A DNA stretch of 64,000 nt from contig NZ_CP186334.1 of NCBI RefSeq assembly GCF_049347105.1, forward strand, positions 1,550,001-1,614,000, written 5' to 3'. Below are positions 25,327 to 34,986 of this stretch, in pieces. The translations under genes were made by a program, and so were the position numbers. Below the pieces are notes generated by a model. The model saw only the letters and a program-made list of their open reading frames with translations, searched no databases and was not told where the DNA came from. Each line of letters opens with the position of its first letter. Positions within the stretch are counted from its first letter, which is position 1. The stretch comes from Gaoshiqia hydrogeniformans. Lineage in GTDB: Bacteria > Bacteroidota > Bacteroidia > Bacteroidales > Prolixibacteraceae.

Positions 25327-26814
25327 TTATAAACCGGCATACAATTGCGCCATCATTCCCATGCCCATTTGGGCGATTACCCGGTACCCGCTCATTTGCA
25401 ATTTCACGCCACCCCGGTTGTCCTGGGCAACGCCTTTTAAAAAGCCATCGGGAGTGATGTAATCTTGCAAGCCGTTCCAACATTTTTTAGCCTGTGTTTT
25501 ATAGTGTTCTGGCAAAATTCCAATTTCTATTCCGGTTAAAACAGCAGCGGCAATTCCCGCCGAACCCGAAGTGTCGGGTACACTTTCCGGCTGGTCCATA
25601 AAACAGTTCCAAAGCCCGTCTTCCCGTTGCATCGACAAAACAATTTCTGCGGCCTCGCGAAATTTCTGAACAAGCTCCTGATCTTCACTTTTCAACTCCG
25701 ACAGGGTGCGGGCGAATCCCAGCAGAAACCAGGCTGCGCCCCTGGCCCAGTTCGGATAAGAATAATTTCCGGCCGTGTTCCGAAGGTAAATTTTACCGTT
25801 GTGGAGCAACACCAAACGATGTTTCAGTTGTTCGAGGGCTTTTTGTTGCAATTGGTGGTCTTGCCTGGTTTTTCCAATTACAGCCATCGGGTACGCAACG
25901 GTATAACAACCTTCGGCTGAGATCATTTCTCCATCAATGACCATCCCGTTGGGTTGGGTATAGCTTTCCCATGCAGCCGTCACGGTTTGCAAAATAGGAT
26001 GGGTTGGGTTGATGCGGGCCAGGGTGGCAAAAGGAATGGTCGATTCGATTCCGTCGGTTCGGTTGTCGCGTGGAAAACTTTGCGATGTTTCGTAAATCAG
26101 ATTATTCTTGTCGTCGAAAAACAAACCGAAATGAGACTGAATGGTTTGCAGCGCTTCTTTATTCCCTTTTCGGGAATAGAGCTGCCACAAGCCATCGAGC
26201 ACCGTACCTTCGCGCCAGCCAAAAGCCTGCACCGAATTGATTGATGTAAAGCAGTTTAAAAAACGATCGGTCGTCCCTCTTTCGTTCGGCGAATGCAAAA
26301 TGTGCGGAACAAAAGCGGTATTGCCCACCCCCTCTGGTGGGTTGCTAAAAATCCAGAGTGGCGATTTCCCTTCCAGTTCCATCTCCAGCCCGTGTTGATT
26401 TATGGCAGAAGCGTATTCTGCGGAGATTTTCAGTTCGTAAGGGACTAACACCGAGGAATACCGGATATCGATGATTCCCAGCGCTGTTCCGGTTTCGGCA
26501 ATGCGGACATGCACCTGTTTTTCATCCCAAATTTCTTGTGCCACCGAAATACGGAGCCAAAGATTTTTTGGTGGCAAATGCTCCTGCGGTTTTACATGAA
26601 TGGTTTTCCCGGGGCCAATGCCAACGACCGGCCAGCCAAAAGGCGCCCGTTTTCCCGAAGGAAGTTCAAGGGGCTGATGACGGATGATTTGCAAATTAAT
26701 CTGACCTGAAAAAGCCTTTGGCTTGTCCGATGTTTTGAAACAGGCCAACGTTGGGACAGCAAGCAACCCGAGAGTTCCGGCAGGAACAAGTTCAAGAAAA
26801 GAGCGACGTTTCAT
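25327..26814 (-). CDS. GH88/GH105-like unsaturated uronyl hydrolase
   Basis: 495 residues. The N-terminus MKRRSFLELVPAGTLGLLAVPTLAC has a twin-arginine-like motif (RRSFLE) and a Cys at 25 that might be lipidated. After a beta-rich front part (about 35-180), the C-terminal ~310 residues form an (alpha/alpha)6 barrel with NWARGAAWFLLGFARTL and DTSGSAGIAAAVLTG, both typical of GH88/GH105. These families remove unsaturated uronic acids from lyase products by vinyl-ether hydration. The expected catalytic Asp may be in FPRDNRTDGIESTIPFA. It lies between the two sus loci, 95 bases after susD of locus 2. Family assignment is by motif, and DUF4350-like relatives are possible. Confidence 0.72.
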   Translation of the reverse strand: MKRRSFLELVPAGTLGLLAVPTLACFKTSDKPKAFSGQINLQIIRHQPLELPSGKRAPFGWPVVGIGPGKTIHVKPQEHLPPKNLWLRISVAQEIWDEKQVHVRIAETGTALGIIDIRYSSVLVPYELKISAEYASAINQHGLEMELEGKSPLWIFSNPPEGVGNTAFVPHILHSPNERGTTDRFLNCFTSINSVQAFGWREGTVLDGLWQLYSRKGNKEALQTIQSHFGLFFDDKNNLIYETSQSFPRDNRTDGIESTIPFATLARINPTHPILQTVTAAWESYTQPNGMVIDGEMISAEGCYTVAYPMAVIGKTRQDHQLQQKALEQLKHRLVLLHNGKIYLRNTAGNYSYPNWARGAAWFLLGFARTLSELKSEDQELVQKFREAAEIVLSMQREDGLWNCFMDQPESVPDTSGSAGIAAAVLTGIEIGILPEHYKTQAKKCWNGLQDYITPDGFLKGVAQDNRGGVKLQMSGYRVIAQMGMGMMAQLYAGL

Positions 26815-26856
26815 ATCCTTTTAATGTAATTGTTAAAAGAGAACAGAGCAGGAAAT

Positions 26857-26887
26857 TGCCTTCCGCATACAAACGATACGGAAGGCA
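26857..26887 (-). terminator. Hairpin after the second susD (attenuator or terminator)
   Basis: TGCCTTCCG and CGGAAGGCA form a 9-bp stem with a 13-base loop between susD of locus 2 and the GH88/GH105-like gene. No strong T-run follows on the minus strand. It mirrors the structure after susD of locus 1. Confidence 0.45.
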
Positions 26888-26908
26888 GTAAAAGAGAGGT
26901 TGCGATTA

Positions 26909-28900
26909 TTAATCGATGGCTCCCTCATTTGCAGTTGTTGGCCAGCCTGGATTTTGGTAAATCGGAGAACTTGAAATATCGTTATTTGCGGATGTGATCA
27001 GAAAATGCTGAATGGCAATCGGTTGAAGATAATGTGCCATTGTCCATCGGTATCCGTTGTATACCAATTCTTTTCCTGTCTTCTCGTAAACCCGCAAATA
27101 ATTGCTGGTTGAAGGACTTGATACGGTTGCAGTAGGTGTCCCATAGGTTACTTTTAGTTCTCCGTTTGCATCTTTATACCATTCCTGCATTGGTCCCCAC
27201 AGCTTGAACCCTTCAATATGGTAAGGCGTTGCAATCATCTGGTCGTAGGAACGCCAGCGTTTTAAGTCCATCAGGCGGAGTCCTTCAGCCATTAATTCAC
27301 ATCGCCTTTCCCGACGGATATTGTACAGGGTCGGGCTTACCAATGTTCCGACAGAGTATGCGCCCCAGTCATTTTTTGCTTCTTCGCTCATGTTGGTCGC
27401 TGCAATTGTTTTGTTGTAATCGGTATCAACTCCTGCACGCGAGCGGATCGCTTCCCAGTATTGTTTTGCTTTTGCATCGAGCGAACCATTTTTTTCGTAG
27501 CAAGCCTCTAAGTAGTTGAGGTAGGCTTCGGTAGCCCTGAAAACAATGCATCCTGAATAGCCCAGTCCGTTTCCGCACAAGGCTGCATCGTAATTCAACC
27601 CTTTCCGGATAGAATATCCTGTTGAATAACCTTTTTCCCGTGATGAATTGGTAATGTCGGGGATCGGCTCAACCGGTGTGGCCTGTGTGCCATCGGAGGA
27701 AGGATAGAGGACGTTGATTTGTGCTGGTTGTTTCAGGAAAAGCCATAATCGCCCGTCTCTGTTTTTTCTGACATCGGCCAAATAATCGTCGCCCTGATAA
27801 CCCGATCCGCTGGCGTAAACCGGCAAGCCGTTTGCCATCAGAAAGCCATCCACCATTCCCCGGGTCAGGCCGACTGCATAGTTACCCAATTGGGCATATA
27901 CCGGAACATTGTGTACAATGTTTAACCCTTTGTCGTATTTCCGCCACAACAGCACTTCGCTATAACCCGACATATTTACGGCGCTGAACATGTCGAAATA
28001 CAAATTCTTTGCATCGCTGGTGGATTGCTGTAATACCTTATTGTTTACCGTAAGCGCAAAATTGTCAGCAACCTCCATTGCTGATGCCATTGCCTGTCCG
28101 AACAGCCATTCAATCTCCGCATCGATGCTCCCGGCGGGGAACTGATAGCTTTTGTTGTAGTCTTTTGAAGCGCCGGTCCAGTTTGTCCCGTTGGGAACAA
28201 AGGCCGTTCCTTTGAAATATTTAAGCCAACATGCTTCAAACAATGCCACACGTGATTTCACCAATTGAGCACAGGCCTTCGATATTCTGTTTTTTGCCCC
28301 ATCGGGAGAAGTGGCTTGCAGCAAAGTGATTGCCGAATCAAGGTCCGCAATAATAAACCGCACAACATCGGTACGGGGCGACCGTTTACTGGCTGCGATA
28401 AGCGATTCGGGATCGTCGCTCAACACCGTTTTTACAATCGGGAAATCACCCATTGCCTGCACTTTGGTAAAATATTCCCAGGCCCGCAAAAAATACATTT
28501 CGCCGATGTAATGTTTCACAAGAGCTTCGCTCCCTGTAATTTTACCGGCTTTCCAGCGAGGCACTACTTTGTTCAGAAAATAGTTGTACTGATAGATGGT
28601 TTTAAATTCCCATTCGCCGCCCGATTGCGGAACTTTCCATTCGCCTGGAACATAGCGTGAAATATAATTAGGTGCAGCCATATTATCGGAATGTGAATCG
28701 AGGCCGAAGGTCCCGAAATTCCAGTTTTTGTGTGTCGGTAGTGAGTCATATTGGGCGATAGCATAAGCTGCTAATTGCGATTCGTCCCATAAATATTGTT
28801 CCGGCGTGATGCTCGATAGGGGTTCTTGATCGAGAAAATCGTTGCAGGACCAAAGAACCGTTATGAACCCAAAAATAAGGATATAATATATCTTCTTCAT
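26909..28900 (-). CDS. SusD/RagB-family glycan-binding lipoprotein (locus 2)
   Basis: 663 residues from ATG 28900 (MKKIYYILIFGFITVLWSC), with the lipid-modified Cys at residue 19. The frame opens 8 codons earlier, but that would overlap susC. SusD features include EPLSSITPEQYLWDESQLAAY at the front, the TPR region (YLNYLEACYEKNGS; RRERRCELMAEGLRLMDLKRW) and a C-terminus ending IYQNPGWPTTANEGAID. It follows susC of locus 2 by about 10 bases. Sequence identity to the locus 1 SusD appears low, so the two pairs probably bind different glycans or fragments. Confidence 0.95.
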   Translation of the reverse strand: MKKIYYILIFGFITVLWSCNDFLDQEPLSSITPEQYLWDESQLAAYAIAQYDSLPTHKNWNFGTFGLDSHSDNMAAPNYISRYVPGEWKVPQSGGEWEFKTIYQYNYFLNKVVPRWKAGKITGSEALVKHYIGEMYFLRAWEYFTKVQAMGDFPIVKTVLSDDPESLIAASKRSPRTDVVRFIIADLDSAITLLQATSPDGAKNRISKACAQLVKSRVALFEACWLKYFKGTAFVPNGTNWTGASKDYNKSYQFPAGSIDAEIEWLFGQAMASAMEVADNFALTVNNKVLQQSTSDAKNLYFDMFSAVNMSGYSEVLLWRKYDKGLNIVHNVPVYAQLGNYAVGLTRGMVDGFLMANGLPVYASGSGYQGDDYLADVRKNRDGRLWLFLKQPAQINVLYPSSDGTQATPVEPIPDITNSSREKGYSTGYSIRKGLNYDAALCGNGLGYSGCIVFRATEAYLNYLEACYEKNGSLDAKAKQYWEAIRSRAGVDTDYNKTIAATNMSEEAKNDWGAYSVGTLVSPTLYNIRRERRCELMAEGLRLMDLKRWRSYDQMIATPYHIEGFKLWGPMQEWYKDANGELKVTYGTPTATVSSPSTSNYLRVYEKTGKELVYNGYRWTMAHYLQPIAIQHFLITSANNDISSSPIYQNPGWPTTANEGAID

Positions 28901-28910
28901 GTCTGAATTT

Positions 28911-31900
28911 TTAAAAGTTAACACTTAATCCGATCGACAACACTTTTGAAAGGGGATAGACATTACCGCCCCATCCTCCGCTGATGGTTTCCGGATCGAA
29001 TATTTTGGTCATTTTGGTACCTGTCCAGAGGTTTTCACCGGCAACAAAAACACGCAGCCGGTCGATTTTAACCTGAGAAGTTAATTGTCGGGGCAAAGTG
29101 TAGCCAAATTGCAGGTTTTTCAGCCGGATATACGCTGCATTCTGAAGGTACCTGGTTTGTACTTTCTGGTTTTTCCCACCGAACAATGGGCGTGGATAAT
29201 ACGAATCCAGGTTTTGTCCCAGGGGATGGTCTGCATTATTCCTGAAATAATCTTCGTGTTCAACAAAACCGGTTGACCACCAGATGCCATTACGAAAAGC
29301 CCCCCAGAAATAATAGCTGTCCTGAAAATAGTCACGTTTCATTACACCTTCAAAGAAAGCCCTCATATCGAAGCCCTTCCATTCTGCATTTACATCGAAT
29401 GAAAACAAAAACCGTGGAGTGCTGTTCCCGATAATTTTCAGGTCGCCATGATCGTCCAGGGTATTCGAGCCTCCATCAATTTTTCTATCATCGCTTAAAT
29501 CCCGGAACATGATGTCGCCGGCATCCCACTGGCTTCCGAAGGAATTTTGTCCGCCGTTTGGCAGACTTGCCAGGTGAGCATCCATCTCTTCTTTTGTTTT
29601 TGCAATGCCAATGGTTTCATATCCCCATATCTCGTTCATAAACTGATCTTTCCGATAAGTGCTCAGCGAGCCTGTTTTGTTGGGATAGCGGGTAATTTTT
29701 GTCCGTGAGTCGGCCAATGTGAACCGTGTTCCATACTTCAGTCCATTGTCTAAACGGTCTTTCCAGCTCAAGGTCAGTTCAAACCCGTAAGTCTTTAAGT
29801 CGGTGTTGTTTATCTTCGGAACATCTGTTCCAAGGATTACCGGTAGTTCGGGGGCCGGGCCAACCATATCCAGGGTCAGACGGTTGAAAACATCGAAAGA
29901 AGCTGAAAGCCGGTTGCTGAAAGAGCTGACATCCATACCCATGTTCCAACTGTTTACCCGTTCCCATGTCAACGACTGGCTTACCAATCCGGGAGCGCTG
30001 CTGGTATTGGGTTTTGCCCCGCCGATGAGCCACGAGCCATTGGCAGTCCCTACCGGCATGGTTACATAAGTGGGGTACAGGCTGCTAGTATTCTGGTTCC
30101 CCAGTTCACCGTACGAAGCGCGAATTTTTAACATGCTTACTGTTCTCTGCAATGGCGCCCAGAATTTCTCATTGGCAATATTCCATCCGGCAGAAACAGA
30201 AGGGAACCAGTTCCATCTTTTATCAGACCGGAAGCGGGAGGTTCCGTCGTACCTGATATTTGTTTCCAGAAGGTATCTTCCTTTGTAATCGTAGTTCAGG
30301 CGACTAAAGAAACCGCTGGTCGACCATTCGTTATATCCTCCGGTAACGGAAGGTGAAACTGTTTTTCCCGAAGCATCGGTTCCCGAAGTTAAGTTAATGA
30401 CAGGCAATGCTGCTACTAAGATTCCATCCCGGCGGGCAGAAAAATCGCGGGCTTTATTTTCTTCGACCTGAAAACCCAGCAACACTTTAAAGTTATGCCC
30501 GTTCTCCAATTGTTTGACATATTCAGAATAAACATTGGTGTTTAAATAATTTTCACGCATCCCGTATTCATAAACATGAGAGTCTGTAGTAAGGGCATAA
30601 GGCGCTCCGCTTACATCGTATGTGTATGTTTTTTGAATAGCCCAGTGTCTGAAATGGTTGAATGTGCGGTAATTCAGTTCTGCAAAAGTTTTCCATCCTT
30701 TTACCGGTTCCAACACAAATTGTATTTGCTGATACAGATAATCTTTCTGGCTTTTGTCCCTTCCTCCATCGCGCAACGCTAGCAACCACGAATTCATCAC
30801 ATAGCCATTAGGGTCGTACAAGGGAATGGTTGGCCATCCTTGCCGAGCCAGGTCGGTATTAAATGAATTGGTCAGTTTGGAAGGCCGGGCAAAATCTTCG
30901 CGGATAAACCGGTTGTTGAAATTTACGTTCAGCCATTTATTAATTTGTCCGCTAAGTTTTAAAGTGGTTGCATAACGGTCGAAAGTATCCTGGTTGTAAA
31001 CCATTAACCCATTTTGATCGAGATAGTTTCCCGAAAAGTAGTATTGTAGTTTTTCGTTGCCCCCATTCACACTCAGGTTGTGTTCCTGCGAAAACGACCA
31101 GTCATGGTAATATTGGTCGTACCAGTCGATGTTATCGTTTCCATAGGCATAACCGCTTCCCCAGTATTTCGGGTTTGACGCATTAACGAGAGTAGTGGTG
31201 GTAATTTTTCCGTCCTGAAAATCTTTAATCCGCTGCAAGCGTTCAACCGAAATGTATGGAGAAGTTCCCCCGTTTATGTTGGCGTCGTTAAAATAAGTTG
31301 CAAAGGTGTACGAATCCATCATGTCCGGCATATTGATAGGCGAAGTCCATCTGAAATTGTTATTGTAGTTGACTACCGATGTTCCCTTCTTTCCCTTTTT
31401 TGTGGTTATCAGAATTACTCCGAACGGAGCCCGCGAACCATAGATCGATGATGCTGCTGCATCTTTCAGAATAGAAATATTATCTATATCCTGAGGGTTG
31501 ATGACGTTGATGTTTCCTTCCATTCCATCGATAAGCACCAGCGGCGAACCGGTCGAACCTTCACCTATGGTTGCAGTACCACGAATATTAATACTTGGGC
31601 GGTCTTCGAGGCTGCCCCCGTTTGACTGGCTAATATTTAAGCCGGGCGCCAATCCCTGCAGCATCTGGGCTGCATTTTGAACCGGACGGTTTTGTAAACC
31701 CTCGGAGGTAATGGTTCCGACAGCGCCAGTAAGGTTGACCTTCTTCTGTGTGCCATATCCCACCACCACAACCTCATCGACACCGATCATCACCTCTTCC
31801 ATTTTAACATGGATGACTGTTTTTGACCCAACGGTCAATTCCTGCGTCCTCATCCCCACAAACGAAAAAACCAAAACAGCATTCTGGGGGAGATTACTGA

Positions 31901-32408
31901 GCGAATAATTTCCGTCTCCATCAGTGATGGTGCCGGTAGTGGTGCCTTTTATCACAACCGAAACGCCCGGGAGCGAAACGCCTGCCGAATCGCTGACCTT
32001 TCCTTTCACCGTTAATGTCTGTTGCGAAACCGTCGGGCTTGCACCATTTTCGGGATAAAGAACTATCCGGCGATCTGTGATTCTGAACGTAATGGCCTTG
32101 TCCTTTAGTAATTCAGAAAGAATTTCGTCGATGTTTTTGTTTTCGGCGCTCAGGCTTACTTTTTGATTTAACTGGACCTGCTCGGCATTGTAGAAGAATA
32201 CAAAGTTCGAGTTATCTTCAATTTTTCGAAGAGCGTCTTCCAACGAAACATTGCTCAGGTTCATGCTTAGCTTGGTCTGTTGGGAGTATCCGGTTGCAGA
32301 AACTCTCAGTAATCCGACCAAAACGATAAAGAATGTTAAACGCATAATTCGCCATAGTTTAACGATGCCTCCATCCGGGAAGGCATGCAATTTGACCTTT
32401 TTTTTCAT
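28911..32408 (-). CDS. SusC/RagA-family TonB-dependent glycan transporter (locus 2)
   Basis: 1165 residues. Long N-terminal extension and signal (LRLTFFIVLVGLLRVSATGYSQ-like segment, read as RLTFFIVLVGLLRVSATGYS), then an STN domain (about 50-120, SLEDALRKIEDNSNFVFFYN). Next come a carboxypeptidase-regulatory-like domain (VSDSAGVSLPGVSVVIKG), the plug (VVVVGYGTQKKVNLTGAV; LVLIDGMEGNINVIN) and the barrel ending KVLSIGLSVNF. The STN domain implies regulation through the upstream FecR/ECF pair. The transporter and its SusD overlap closely in the operon. Confidence 0.96.
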   Translation of the reverse strand: MKKKVKLHAFPDGGIVKLWRIMRLTFFIVLVGLLRVSATGYSQQTKLSMNLSNVSLEDALRKIEDNSNFVFFYNAEQVQLNQKVSLSAENKNIDEILSELLKDKAITFRITDRRIVLYPENGASPTVSQQTLTVKGKVSDSAGVSLPGVSVVIKGTTTGTITDGDGNYSLSNLPQNAVLVFSFVGMRTQELTVGSKTVIHVKMEEVMIGVDEVVVVGYGTQKKVNLTGAVGTITSEGLQNRPVQNAAQMLQGLAPGLNISQSNGGSLEDRPSINIRGTATIGEGSTGSPLVLIDGMEGNINVINPQDIDNISILKDAAASSIYGSRAPFGVILITTKKGKKGTSVVNYNNNFRWTSPINMPDMMDSYTFATYFNDANINGGTSPYISVERLQRIKDFQDGKITTTTLVNASNPKYWGSGYAYGNDNIDWYDQYYHDWSFSQEHNLSVNGGNEKLQYYFSGNYLDQNGLMVYNQDTFDRYATTLKLSGQINKWLNVNFNNRFIREDFARPSKLTNSFNTDLARQGWPTIPLYDPNGYVMNSWLLALRDGGRDKSQKDYLYQQIQFVLEPVKGWKTFAELNYRTFNHFRHWAIQKTYTYDVSGAPYALTTDSHVYEYGMRENYLNTNVYSEYVKQLENGHNFKVLLGFQVEENKARDFSARRDGILVAALPVINLTSGTDASGKTVSPSVTGGYNEWSTSGFFSRLNYDYKGRYLLETNIRYDGTSRFRSDKRWNWFPSVSAGWNIANEKFWAPLQRTVSMLKIRASYGELGNQNTSSLYPTYVTMPVGTANGSWLIGGAKPNTSSAPGLVSQSLTWERVNSWNMGMDVSSFSNRLSASFDVFNRLTLDMVGPAPELPVILGTDVPKINNTDLKTYGFELTLSWKDRLDNGLKYGTRFTLADSRTKITRYPNKTGSLSTYRKDQFMNEIWGYETIGIAKTKEEMDAHLASLPNGGQNSFGSQWDAGDIMFRDLSDDRKIDGGSNTLDDHGDLKIIGNSTPRFLFSFDVNAEWKGFDMRAFFEGVMKRDYFQDSYYFWGAFRNGIWWSTGFVEHEDYFRNNADHPLGQNLDSYYPRPLFGGKNQKVQTRYLQNAAYIRLKNLQFGYTLPRQLTSQVKIDRLRVFVAGENLWTGTKMTKIFDPETISGGWGGNVYPLSKVLSIGLSVNF

Positions 32409-32473
32409 ACATTTGTTTAGCTTGATTAATAAATGGAATAGCGCAAACTATTCGTTAATTGATTAACTAACTG

Positions 32474-32501
32474 CCCGGGCGATGCTGGAACATTTCCCGG
32501 G
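32474..32501 (-). promoter_or_regulatory. Stem-loop between fecR and susC (locus 2)
   Basis: CCCGGG at 32474-32479 and again at 32496-32501 can pair around a 16-base loop that itself has short complementarity. A T-run follows on the plus strand (32502-32507). Position matches the stem-loop of locus 1 between the anti-sigma gene and susC. Confidence 0.4.
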
Positions 32502-32511
32502 TTTTTTGTTT

Positions 32512-33522
32512 TTATTTCTTATTGATCCATAATTTATTGTTTTCCTTTTTTACAGTGATTGGTATGGTAAGATTGATCACCTCTAAAAATCGGTCAATCT
32601 CTTCATCCTGGTAAATGCTTCCCGAGTAGATTTCTTTTTCAAGTTCGGGATTCTGAAAAAAGATCGATACCTTGTACATCCGTTCCAATGTTTTGGCCAG
32701 TTCGCCAAACGAAACTTTGTCAAAATAATATTCCCCGTTCCTCCAAAGGGTCGACAGGCGCGAGTCAACCCCGGTAACCGACTGCAAGTTTTCGATTTTG
32801 TCGTAGCTCCACCTCTCACCCGGTTTCAGGATGACAGAATTTTTCTCTCCGGGAATATCCTTTATCTCAATACTCCCTTCCAGCAAGGTGGTTTCTGTTT
32901 TCTGATCGCTGCAGTAGGCCTTTACATTGAACTCGGTACCTAGTACATTTATGCTCATGTTGTCGGTTATCACCCGGAAGATTCTTTCGTGATTTTTTGT
33001 CACTTTAAAAAAGGCCTCTCCGTCGAGTTCCACTTCCTGCAGTTTTTTACCGGGCGAAATATGATATTTCAGTTTTGAATCATAGTTCAGAGCGACGAAT
33101 GTGCCATCGGGGAGGATCAATTCCGATTGCTGTCCTTTTGGTGTATTGAATTCGATGAGGTCAGCATGGGTGTTTGTTCCTGAAAAAATCTGATTCAGCC
33201 CCAACCAGTACCCGCCCAAGGCAAACAGAACGATGATTGAAGCGGCAGCAGCGATCCGGAAATAGCGAATATTTGAATGTTTCCCGGATGAATGTAGTCG
33301 AAACAAGGTTAATGATTTTGCTCTTATTTCTGAAAAATCGGGTATCCCGGCTTCCGGCGCAGGATTATCTTTTCGTTTGAACTTTAAAATGTAGGCGATC
33401 AATATGGCCAGGGCCGATTCCTGGTCACGCTGTTTTATTGTCCGGTAATCTTTTATGGATTGACGAGACACCCCGTTTTTAAATTTGTTATTAAACAACT
33501 GATTTTCTGTTTTTTTGTCCAT
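32512..33522 (-). CDS. FecR-family anti-sigma factor (locus 2)
   Basis: 336 residues. The order is a cytoplasmic N-terminal segment (1-~85, here basic and unusually rich in Lys/Arg), one transmembrane helix (IAAAASIIVLFALGGYWLG), and the FecR domain (LILPDGTFVALNYDSKLKY; ELDGEAFFKVTKN; INVLGTEFNVKAY). The C-terminal DUF4974-type part (YYFDKVSFGELAKTLERMY) ends ITVKKENNKLWINKK. It lies about 140 bases after the ECF gene. It should hold the locus 2 sigma factor inactive until SusC reports substrate. Confidence 0.93.
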   Translation of the reverse strand: MDKKTENQLFNNKFKNGVSRQSIKDYRTIKQRDQESALAILIAYILKFKRKDNPAPEAGIPDFSEIRAKSLTLFRLHSSGKHSNIRYFRIAAAASIIVLFALGGYWLGLNQIFSGTNTHADLIEFNTPKGQQSELILPDGTFVALNYDSKLKYHISPGKKLQEVELDGEAFFKVTKNHERIFRVITDNMSINVLGTEFNVKAYCSDQKTETTLLEGSIEIKDIPGEKNSVILKPGERWSYDKIENLQSVTGVDSRLSTLWRNGEYYFDKVSFGELAKTLERMYKVSIFFQNPELEKEIYSGSIYQDEEIDRFLEVINLTIPITVKKENNKLWINKK

Positions 33523-33660
33523 TTTTCTGTTGTCCTCTTTACCCTAAAAGCGAATGACAGAAAAATATACCCTCTCGGGAAAGGTGTTTTATAACATATC
33601 GGGAATGGGAATGTCTAATTTACGTCAGTGGATACGATTAAAAATCGCCGAAATTCTTTT

Positions 33661-34287
33661 TCAATTTTTACCTGAAAACATGTGATTAAAGATTGCATCA
33701 GTTTGGCGGATACAGGTTTGGAAAAAGAGGATGATTGATTCTGTATCTGATTCCAACAAAACCTTTAGTTTTTGAATGGCTTTTTGTATGCTGTTGCTTA
33801 CCGACTGGTAATTTACCTGCATGACTTCGGCCACTTCGGCATTCGACAGGTTTTTGTAGAACTTTAGGTAAATGGTTTCTTTTTGACGGGGAGGGAGTTG
33901 GTTGATGGCATCGGACAGACGATCGATCCGGAGTTCTTTTTCCTCCGCGTCGGCATCGGTTGAATATTCCAGCCGGAACTCGTCCAGTTGATCGGGGCGG
34001 ATGGCAGAGCTCACATAGCGGTTTTTTCGAAGGTTATTAAAGATTTTTATCCGGAGCGATTTGAGCAGGTAGAACAAAATATTGTCGGTTGCCGAAAGTT
34101 TTTCGCGCTTGCTTGCCAGCTCAAAAAACAAATCCTGAATGCTGTCGCCAACCAGTTCAGCATCTGCAGAAAACCGTTGCCCGTATTCAAATAACTGCAA
34201 ATGATAGGTATCGAAAATATAGGCGAACGCCTTTTCGTCGCCTTTCCTAAATCGCTGCCATATTTCCGAATCCATATTGGTTTTCAT
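33661..34287 (-). CDS. ECF RNA polymerase sigma factor (locus 2)
   Basis: 208 residues. Region 2 reads GDEKAFAYIFDTYHLQLFEYG and GDSIQDLFFELASKREKL. Region 4 reads QLPPRQKETIYLKFYKNLS and the helix-turn-helix AEVAEVMQVNYQSVSNSIQK. The closest kin are Bacteroidota ECF factors paired with FecR proteins, but it is clearly different from the locus 1 factor. It opens the locus 2 operon. ATGs at 34287 and 34275 both fit; a -7 box lies 38 bases upstream of the first. Confidence 0.93.
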   Translation of the reverse strand: MKTNMDSEIWQRFRKGDEKAFAYIFDTYHLQLFEYGQRFSADAELVGDSIQDLFFELASKREKLSATDNILFYLLKSLRIKIFNNLRKNRYVSSAIRPDQLDEFRLEYSTDADAEEKELRIDRLSDAINQLPPRQKETIYLKFYKNLSNAEVAEVMQVNYQSVSNSIQKAIQKLKVLLESDTESIILFFQTCIRQTDAIFNHMFSGKN

Positions 34288-34324
34288 ATACTCTTGTTAA
34301 GAGAGCCTGCTCTTAGCCATGTTG

Positions 34325-34332
34325 CAAAGCTA
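34325..34332 (-). promoter_or_regulatory. Candidate -7 box for the locus 2 sigma gene
   Basis: TAGCTTTG on the minus strand matches TAnnTTTG and would start transcription near 34318. No TTTG -33 is visible at the usual distance. Confidence 0.4.
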
Positions 34333-34647
34333 TGAGATATTTTTGTTTTAAAATTATCCGGAATCAGAATAGGCTGAAAAGGCTAAAGCGAGTCATCGTC
34401 TTTTGCGAAAACAAGAAAAGTGTTTTATCCACTTTCCATATCGTTTCATACTCACCAACGAACACTTATACTAAAATTATCTGATTTTCTTATCGTTTAG
34501 CTGGATCGTATGACAGGTAAATCACGTTTTATTCTGTCGGTTTTTCTAAATATTTTGCAACCAACTGTCAATGAAGATCGGAAGCCGGAGAAAGTACCAG
34601 TATTCACTACCGGTGTTCAGTCGCAGTTTTACTCAGTGTTTTTTAGC

Positions 34648-34708
34648 TCCAAGCTGCAAGCCACAAGCCACAAGTTCCAACGTGCAAGCAAGCTGTAAGT
34701 TTCAAGCC
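34648..34708. repeat. Low-complexity CAAGC-type repeat
   Basis: About 60 bases made of variants of CAAGCTG, CAAGCCA and CAAGTT, for example AAGCTGCAAGCCACAAGCCA. It stands directly before the orphan coding-like fragment. No gene uses it. Confidence 0.6.
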
Positions 34709-34908
34709 CCGTTTGGCATGGTTATACAGCTACGTATTTTGGGCAGAATGAAGATAAAGACGGCAATTTGCCATTGTATTCTCAAACGTTTAGTTTTAAT
34801 TCGGGAGATTCGGAAAGTACCTCTAAGAATTTTGTTTTAGGAATGCAGAATTCAGACAGGTCAGGAACTGCTTTACAAAAATATTGGGATGAGCCTACTC
34901 TCGGGTAA
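34699..34908 (+). pseudogene. Orphan coding-like fragment without a start codon
   Basis: An open frame of 69 codons between stops at 34696 and 34906 reads like true protein, for example YFGQNEDKDGNLPLYSQTFS and NFVLGMQNSDRSGTALQKYW. It is Ser/Gly/Asp/Asn-rich with alternating aromatic residues, but has no ATG before its middle and no ribosome site. I do not recognise the family. A 3' remnant of a surface or secreted protein is the likeliest reading. Confidence 0.4.
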
Positions 34909-34986
34909 CGACCTGTACAGAAACAAGCGGTGGGTGGTTAATTCGGCCGTAGTTTGTCGTGATCAATCAGGACCAGGATGAAGAAC

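Noticed and set aside
25221..25340. 40-codon extension of the locus 1 sigma factor
   Set aside because: It overlaps the 3' end of the glycosidase gene and has no ECF similarity.
34510..34840. Two overlapping plus-strand frames after the sigma gene
   Set aside because: They read through the CAAGC repeat with Ser/Lys-rich chance composition, and the better protein-like frame here is a different one.
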